Below the pieces are notes generated by a model. That model had not been told where the DNA came from. It searched no databases and worked only from the letters and a program-made list of their open reading frames with translations. Both the position numbers and the translations under genes were made by a program. 64,000 nt of DNA from Bacteroidota bacterium (lineage in GTDB: Bacteria; Bacteroidota; Bacteroidia; B-17B0; Aurantibacillaceae): contig JAAFIQ010000014.1 in the NCBI GenBank assembly GCA_013298715.1, positions 1 to 64,000 of the forward strand. Direction: 5' to 3'. How positions within the stretch are numbered: position 1 is the stretch's first letter; every line of letters begins with the position of its first letter. This document shows positions 59,446 through 64,000 of the stretch, piece by piece.

Positions 59446-61821
59446 ATGTTATCAAAAAAATATTTACTTTTCGTTTTTATTTTTTTAAAATGTTACGCTT
59501 TTGCCCAAACAACAATTACCCAAACCATAAAAGGAGTGGTGCTTGATAAGCAAAGCCAAACACCACTGCCAGGAGTTATCGTACAGGTTTTAAATTCATC
59601 TCCATTACTTGGCGCTAGCACTAACGACAAAGGGGAATTTAAAATTATGAATGTTCCTATTGGCAGATGGCAATTAAAATTTCAAGCAATTAGTTACAAA
59701 GAAAAATATATTACAGTTATTTTAAATTCAGGTAAAGAAAGTATAAGTGTAATTGAACTTGAGGAGAGCGTAATACAAGGGCAAGAAGTTGTTGTAGTTG
59801 CGGAGCAAGATAAAACTAAAACAAACAACAAAATGAGCACCGTTAGCTCGCGCGTATTTAGTGCAGAAGAGGCCGCACGCTATGCTGGTAGTAGAAATGA
59901 TCCTGCGCGAATGGCAGCAAATTTTGCTGGTGTAAGTGGTGCTAACGATAGTAGAAATGATATTGTAATTAGAGGAAATTCGCCCATTGGTATATTATGG
60001 CGCTTAAATGGACTAGATATTCCTAATCCAAATCACTTTGGAAATGCAGGTAGTACAGGCGGACCAATAAGTATTTTAAATAACAACACGCTTGATAATA
60101 GCGATTTTATGAGTGGAGCATTTGCTTCCGATTACGGAAATGCAACCTCGGGCGTATTTGATTTACGCATGCGACAAGGCAATAACGAGAAGTTCGAATT
60201 TATGAGTCAGGTTGGTTTTAATGGTTTTGAGCTGGGAGCAGAAGGGCCGTTAAGTAAAAAGAAGAACGCTTCATTTATGGTAAATTATCGCTATTCTACA
60301 TTGTCAATTTTTAATGCTTTAAATATTGATTTTGGCACTGGAGACGCAATACCACAATATCAAGACGTAACTTTTAAAACAGATTTTAGTACCGAAAAAT
60401 TTGGGAAATTTTCTTTTTGGGGAATTGGTGGACTGAGCTATGTTGCTCTCTTGGAAAGCGATAAAAAAGGCGATCAAGCACTTTACGGCTATAGCGCACG
60501 CGATACGTATTTCCGCTCAAACGTAGGCGCTACAGGAGTTTCACACACCCTGCTTTTTAAAAACAATTCTTATTTAAAAACAAATTTTGGTGTAAATGGC
60601 AATTACAATAAAATTATTACTGATAGAATTGATACGGCTTTTAAAACACCAAAAAATTTGAAACCTGAATACAGGCAAACAACTCAAACAATAAAATATT
60701 CTTTCAACACAACCTATAATAAAAAATTTAATGCCCGTAATTTTTTAAATACAGGCGTGTATGCCGATTTCTTTAACACACTTTTTGTTGACAGTGTTGA
60801 TGACTTTTTTGGTGTAAACACATTTGTTACTCTGCGTAATTTTAAGGGCGAGGCTGCGCTGCTAAGAGGCTTTGTACAATGGCAACATAAATTTTCAGAT
60901 AAACTATCTTTAAATACTGGCATAAGTAATCAGTTTTTTCAGCTAAATAATAGCAATGCCGTTGAGCCACGTTTAGGATTAAAATACAGCATTAATCAAA
61001 AACAAAGTATAAGTTTAGGTGGGGGTTTGCACTCGCAGCTGCAGCCAATGTATGTTTATTTTGCTAGCGAAACTAAAAATGGAATAAGAACAGAAACGAA
61101 TAGAGGTCTTGATTTTACAAGAGCAGCGCATGCTGTGCTTGCTTACGATAATAATTTTTCTTCTAACTTTAGAATTAAGAGTGAACTCTATTACCAGTAC
61201 ATTTACAATGCGCCAGTAAAAAATACGCCTAACTATTTTTCAGCATTAAATTTAGGGGCAGATTTTGAAAGCCCGAATGTAAATTATTTGGTGAGCACGG
61301 GCACAGGGTATAATTACGGATTAGAATTAACCTTAGAAAAATTTTACAGCAAAGGATTTTATTTTTTAATTACAAGCAGTTTATTTGAAAGTAAATACAA
61401 AGGCAGCGACGGCGTATTAAGAAACACAGCCTTTAATGGCAACTATGTATTTAACGCATTAGGAGGAAAAGAATTTAAATTAAGTCAGAAATTATGCATT
61501 AGTTTAGATGTTAGAGGAACGTATGCAGGTGGAAAACGTTATGTGCCAATAGATTTAGAGGCCAGCATAGCAGCAAATGAAGAGAGAAGAAATGGTAACG
61601 AGGCATTTAATTTAAAGTATAAAGATTATTTCAGGTTAGATGTAAAGCCAGGATTTAGAATAAACTCCAAGCGCGTTACTCAAGAATTTAGTGTTGATAT
61701 TCAAAACATAACAAAAAACGAAAATGTGTTTCAGCAAAGTTACGACATTAAAAATAAAGTAATAAGAACGGATTACCAATTACGTTTTTTCGTATTGCCA
61801 CAGTATAGAATTTTGTTTTAG
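59446..61821 (+). CDS. TonB-dependent outer-membrane receptor with CarboxypepD_reg domain
   Basis: A signal peptide is followed by an N-terminal CarboxypepD_reg module (IKGVVLDKQSQTPLPGVIVQVL). A plug domain follows (SAEEAARYAGSRNDPARMAANFAGV, then IVIRGNSPIGILWRLNG) and then a ~550-residue barrel ending in LPQYRILF. The length of 791 aa suits a small-molecule or peptide receptor rather than the 1000-aa SusC type, and no SusD gene is nearby. It is in an apparent operon with the SDR and a secreted protein. The ligand is unknown. Confidence 0.88.
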   Translation: MLSKKYLLFVFIFLKCYAFAQTTITQTIKGVVLDKQSQTPLPGVIVQVLNSSPLLGASTNDKGEFKIMNVPIGRWQLKFQAISYKEKYITVILNSGKESISVIELEESVIQGQEVVVVAEQDKTKTNNKMSTVSSRVFSAEEAARYAGSRNDPARMAANFAGVSGANDSRNDIVIRGNSPIGILWRLNGLDIPNPNHFGNAGSTGGPISILNNNTLDNSDFMSGAFASDYGNATSGVFDLRMRQGNNEKFEFMSQVGFNGFELGAEGPLSKKKNASFMVNYRYSTLSIFNALNIDFGTGDAIPQYQDVTFKTDFSTEKFGKFSFWGIGGLSYVALLESDKKGDQALYGYSARDTYFRSNVGATGVSHTLLFKNNSYLKTNFGVNGNYNKIITDRIDTAFKTPKNLKPEYRQTTQTIKYSFNTTYNKKFNARNFLNTGVYADFFNTLFVDSVDDFFGVNTFVTLRNFKGEAALLRGFVQWQHKFSDKLSLNTGISNQFFQLNNSNAVEPRLGLKYSINQKQSISLGGGLHSQLQPMYVYFASETKNGIRTETNRGLDFTRAAHAVLAYDNNFSSNFRIKSELYYQYIYNAPVKNTPNYFSALNLGADFESPNVNYLVSTGTGYNYGLELTLEKFYSKGFYFLITSSLFESKYKGSDGVLRNTAFNGNYVFNALGGKEFKLSQKLCISLDVRGTYAGGKRYVPIDLEASIAANEERRNGNEAFNLKYKDYFRLDVKPGFRINSKRVTQEFSVDIQNITKNENVFQQSYDIKNKVIRTDYQLRFFVLPQYRILF

Positions 61822-61833
61822 TAATGTATTAAA

Positions 61834-63120
61834 CTATTTCTTCTCAATAATATTTCTACCAATAGCGCATTGCAAGCACTTTCTTTTTGTGCAATAATTA
61901 TCATACAATTCAATTTGTGCTTGACCTTCAATTGCGCTAAATTCTTTTGAGTACTTACTTGCAAATAATTTTGTTTTATTGTTTTTTTCGTAAGCGCATT
62001 TTCCTAACAATTCAAAAGCATGTTCAGCAATTTCTTCTTTTTGAGTTTGTTTTCCATAGTAAAACAAAAAGGGAACTACTGCATTTATAATAATTATTTC
62101 AATAGAACTAGTTCCTAGTTGAAGTTGTTTCGTTGTTTGTTCTGCGGCATCAATACTATAGTGTGTTTTCCAATAAGCGCTTACATCATTAGTAAAAATT
62201 TCTTTTAAATTCTCAAACGATAAAATTTTATATGGTGCTCTTAAATAATTTGGGTGTTTGTTTACAAATGCAGCAAACTGCATCAATCTTAAATCAGGGA
62301 AATTTGCCGGTCTCATTTTACTTCGCTTAAATAATTTATTATTTAGTGGAATTAATTTGTATTTGTTTTTTAAAAATTCAAATTCATTTTGCAATTGCAT
62401 GCAATAAGCATCATCCACATAATTTTCTAAAAAACCACTTACGCCTAATAACAGACTCTCTAATTGTAAACAATTGTCTGCGTGTTTTAAAAGTATTTGT
62501 ATAGGTAAATGTTTGGCTAATAGCTCAAAGGGTAGTGCGTTTACATTAAAACCAAATGTACGCAAGAGCATTGCGTAATAGGATTGTAAATAATCGCCAT
62601 TAAACTCTTTAAAATAATTGTGCAAGCGCGTAGTCTTAGTCTCTAGGCGCTCAATTGCAAGGCGTTGCATCCAGGTAGAAAAAATAAACTCATTAACTTC
62701 AGGCAATAATTTAATGCAAGGTAAATTGTCCTTGCTTTCAATCAATTTGGTGTATTTAGTAATCAACTCCAAAGAAACATAGTCTTTTAACTCTACCACT
62801 TCTACATTGTGATTCAAATTCTGCTCAATGTTTTTATCATGCTCATAAACCAAATGCAAAATTATAGTATTGTAATTGCTATCGTTTTGATGTCTATGCC
62901 TTAACCAATCACTTGTTTTTAAATGTATTTCAATGTTACCAGCAAGAGTAATACCATCTATATTAATTCTTGCATTCAGAAAATCTGGACCAGAATCTTT
63001 ATTTAAATCTCCAAATTTTAAAACTTCAATCGTTTTTCCGCTTACACTTTGTAAAATGGTTGTAGAAATTAATTTATGAAGCCAAATAAACTGTAAAATA
63101 TTTTCTTTAAAATTAAGCAT
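61834..63120 (-). CDS. DUF2851 family protein
   Basis: The 428-aa protein begins MLNFKENILQFIWLHKL and has the family-typical GDLNKDSGPDFLNARINID, GNIEIHLKTSDWLRHRHQND and LHLVYEHD. The C-terminus contains CTKRKCLQCAIG, a CxxC-type element. The N-terminal motif set suggests a nuclease-like or nucleic-acid-related fold, but no function is established. It overlaps the YdcF gene by 8 bp, so the two are translationally coupled, and it converges on the TonB receptor gene. Confidence 0.85.
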   Translation of the reverse strand: MLNFKENILQFIWLHKLISTTILQSVSGKTIEVLKFGDLNKDSGPDFLNARINIDGITLAGNIEIHLKTSDWLRHRHQNDSNYNTIILHLVYEHDKNIEQNLNHNVEVVELKDYVSLELITKYTKLIESKDNLPCIKLLPEVNEFIFSTWMQRLAIERLETKTTRLHNYFKEFNGDYLQSYYAMLLRTFGFNVNALPFELLAKHLPIQILLKHADNCLQLESLLLGVSGFLENYVDDAYCMQLQNEFEFLKNKYKLIPLNNKLFKRSKMRPANFPDLRLMQFAAFVNKHPNYLRAPYKILSFENLKEIFTNDVSAYWKTHYSIDAAEQTTKQLQLGTSSIEIIIINAVVPFLFYYGKQTQKEEIAEHAFELLGKCAYEKNNKTKLFASKYSKEFSAIEGQAQIELYDNYCTKRKCLQCAIGRNIIEKK

Positions 63121-63880
63121 AGCCTTTTAACTTATAAGTTAAATAACCAACCCATTCATGAATTAAAAATTGCCAACTAAATAAGGCATCAGGATTAGGC
63201 AATAACAAATGATCTAAAGTAAACCGCCTTAAGCCACTTTTACGATTAACGCAATAGGGTGTAAGGTTTTTGTAACCGGCTTTTTTAAAAACTGCTAAAC
63301 TACGTGGCATGTGATACGCTGATGTTACTAATAAAAAATTTCCATCAATTTTTAAACTGTCAAGTATTTTTTTTGTGAAGATTGCGTTTTCATAAGTGTT
63401 TTTACTTTTGCTTTCAATAATTAAACAGCTATCTGGCACATTTATACTCTTTAGGTATTTTTTTACATACAAAGCTTCGCGATGTTCTGGAAACTCAATA
63501 CTACCGCTTCCCCCACTAAAAATTAATTTTTTTATTCGTCCATTAGTTAAGTAAGGCAACATTTGAAATAATCTATCGCCACTATATCCAAAATTTATTT
63601 TTTGTACTCGAATATCAATAGATCCAATACCTCCCAATATAATTGCGCCATCATATTTCGTAGTTTGTAAATCATAATCAGGTGTTGTGAATTCGTAAGC
63701 CCTGTAACATTCATCGGCTAAAAATGAGTTGCTGAAGATGTAAAGTACTATGAGCGTGCCTATTCGTATTTTTTTTGCTCGCCCTTCAATTTTAGTTTTA
63801 AATGAATAGAGTAATAAAACAAAAACCCAAAATAAAGGATTAATAACAAAAGCTAAAATTTTTGAAAGAATAAAAAACAT
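63113..63880 (-). CDS. YdcF/ElyC-type DUF218 membrane protein
   Basis: Two N-terminal membrane helices precede a DUF218 domain: YDGAIILGGIGSID, KLIFSGGSGS, ESKSKNTYENAIF and LLVTSAYHMPRS. A relative, ElyC/YcbC of E. coli, affects peptidoglycan and undecaprenyl-phosphate metabolism. The molecular role here is inferred only by family. It overlaps the DUF2851 gene by 8 bp. Confidence 0.88.
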   Translation of the reverse strand: MFFILSKILAFVINPLFWVFVLLLYSFKTKIEGRAKKIRIGTLIVLYIFSNSFLADECYRAYEFTTPDYDLQTTKYDGAIILGGIGSIDIRVQKINFGYSGDRLFQMLPYLTNGRIKKLIFSGGSGSIEFPEHREALYVKKYLKSINVPDSCLIIESKSKNTYENAIFTKKILDSLKIDGNFLLVTSAYHMPRSLAVFKKAGYKNLTPYCVNRKSGLRRFTLDHLLLPNPDALFSWQFLIHEWVGYLTYKLKGYA

Positions 63881-63902
63881 AATTTAAAAATACGAAATAA
63901 TT

Positions 63903-64000
63903 ATGTTTGATAAGTTGTCAAAACTTCTACCTAAATCTAAAGTTAAGTTCTACAACTTTCATACAATAACTTTTAGGTTTTGTAAAACATATTGCCATAA
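63903..64000 (+). CDS. Possible start of a gene cut by the window edge
   Basis: An ATG at 63903 opens a frame (MFDKLSKLLPKSKVKFYNFH...) that runs to the window end without a stop. A TATGTTTG -7-like box overlaps the ATG, so the real start may lie elsewhere or the ORF may be chance. Confidence 0.2.
   Translation, partial: MFDKLSKLLPKSKVKFYNFHTITFRFCKTYCH

Noticed and set aside
1-64000. tRNA, rRNA, riboswitch or complete insertion sequence
   Set aside because: I scanned intergenic regions by eye for tRNA-like cloverleaf ends, conserved rRNA segments and transposase ORFs and found none. A covariance-model search would be needed to exclude small ncRNAs.

Overview
The window is AT-rich chromosomal DNA from a member of the Bacteroidota. 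Several independent signs point there. Three large proteins carry type IX secretion (T9SS) C-terminal sorting domains, and a T9SS plug protein (DUF5103) is present. There are also a TonB-dependent receptor with a carboxypeptidase-like plug extension, an AAA+DUF4143 ATPase, DUF2851 and DUF6624 proteins, and a two-component kinase with Reg_prop/Y_Y_Y sensor architecture. Many genes have the Bacteroidota -7 promoter box TAnnTTTG, and Shine-Dalgarno sequences are almost absent. MqnC implies menaquinone synthesis by the futalosine route. No rRNA, tRNA, CRISPR array, prophage or complete insertion sequence was found. I cannot place it below phylum level.

Layout. At 0.4-2.7 kb a leftward operon holds a two-TM protein, a 34-aa membrane peptide missed by the ORF track, TatA, a secreted protein and a glycerophosphodiester phosphodiesterase lipoprotein. 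At 3-15 kb there are a T9SS M43 metalloprotease, an Lrp/AsnC regulator, a stand-alone AAA/DUF4143 ATPase with operator-like repeats, secreted or membrane hypotheticals, RdgB, MqnC, and a T9SS Omp28-like protein behind a near-consensus promoter. At 14-19 kb lie an ABC ATPase with a polytopic partner, two small secreted proteins and the T9SS plug. At 19-25 kb lie a DAHP synthase/chorismate mutase fusion, PolX, a Wzi/RemB-like barrel and a TPR membrane protein that has lost its phosphatase domain. At 25-32 kb lie ileS, a DksA-like protein with a histone-H1-like tail, and a PstS-like lipoprotein. At 32-40 kb lie DUF1653, a metallophosphoesterase, a 902-aa double D-Ala-D-Ala ligase, a lipoprotein and a repeat-rich T9SS adhesin-like protein. 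At 39.8-44 kb a leftward operon (flippase-like, GT2, OppC-like permease, TatD) runs head-to-head with ruvC. At 44.6-57.5 kb is an envelope cluster: alpha-2-macroglobulin, a 48-aa Asn-rich peptide with a perfect Shine-Dalgarno, a CHAP protein, a LytTR regulator with its kinase, and PBP1C. The end holds an SDR, a TonB receptor, DUF2851 and a YdcF protein.

The most notable non-genic structure is a family of three dispersed ~240-260 bp elements (19.3, 22.45 and 31.74 kb). They have 14-bp terminal inverted repeats and 6-bp target duplications of the form TAnnTA, which is the signature of a non-autonomous (MITE-like) transposable element. One copy shows paired base changes in both termini, and all three lie at or near the 3' ends of genes. 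Other points of interest are the double Ddl with complementary active-site degeneration, the Shine-Dalgarno-led micro-ORF, the amputated phosphatase and the ALK-like glycine-rich T9SS protein.
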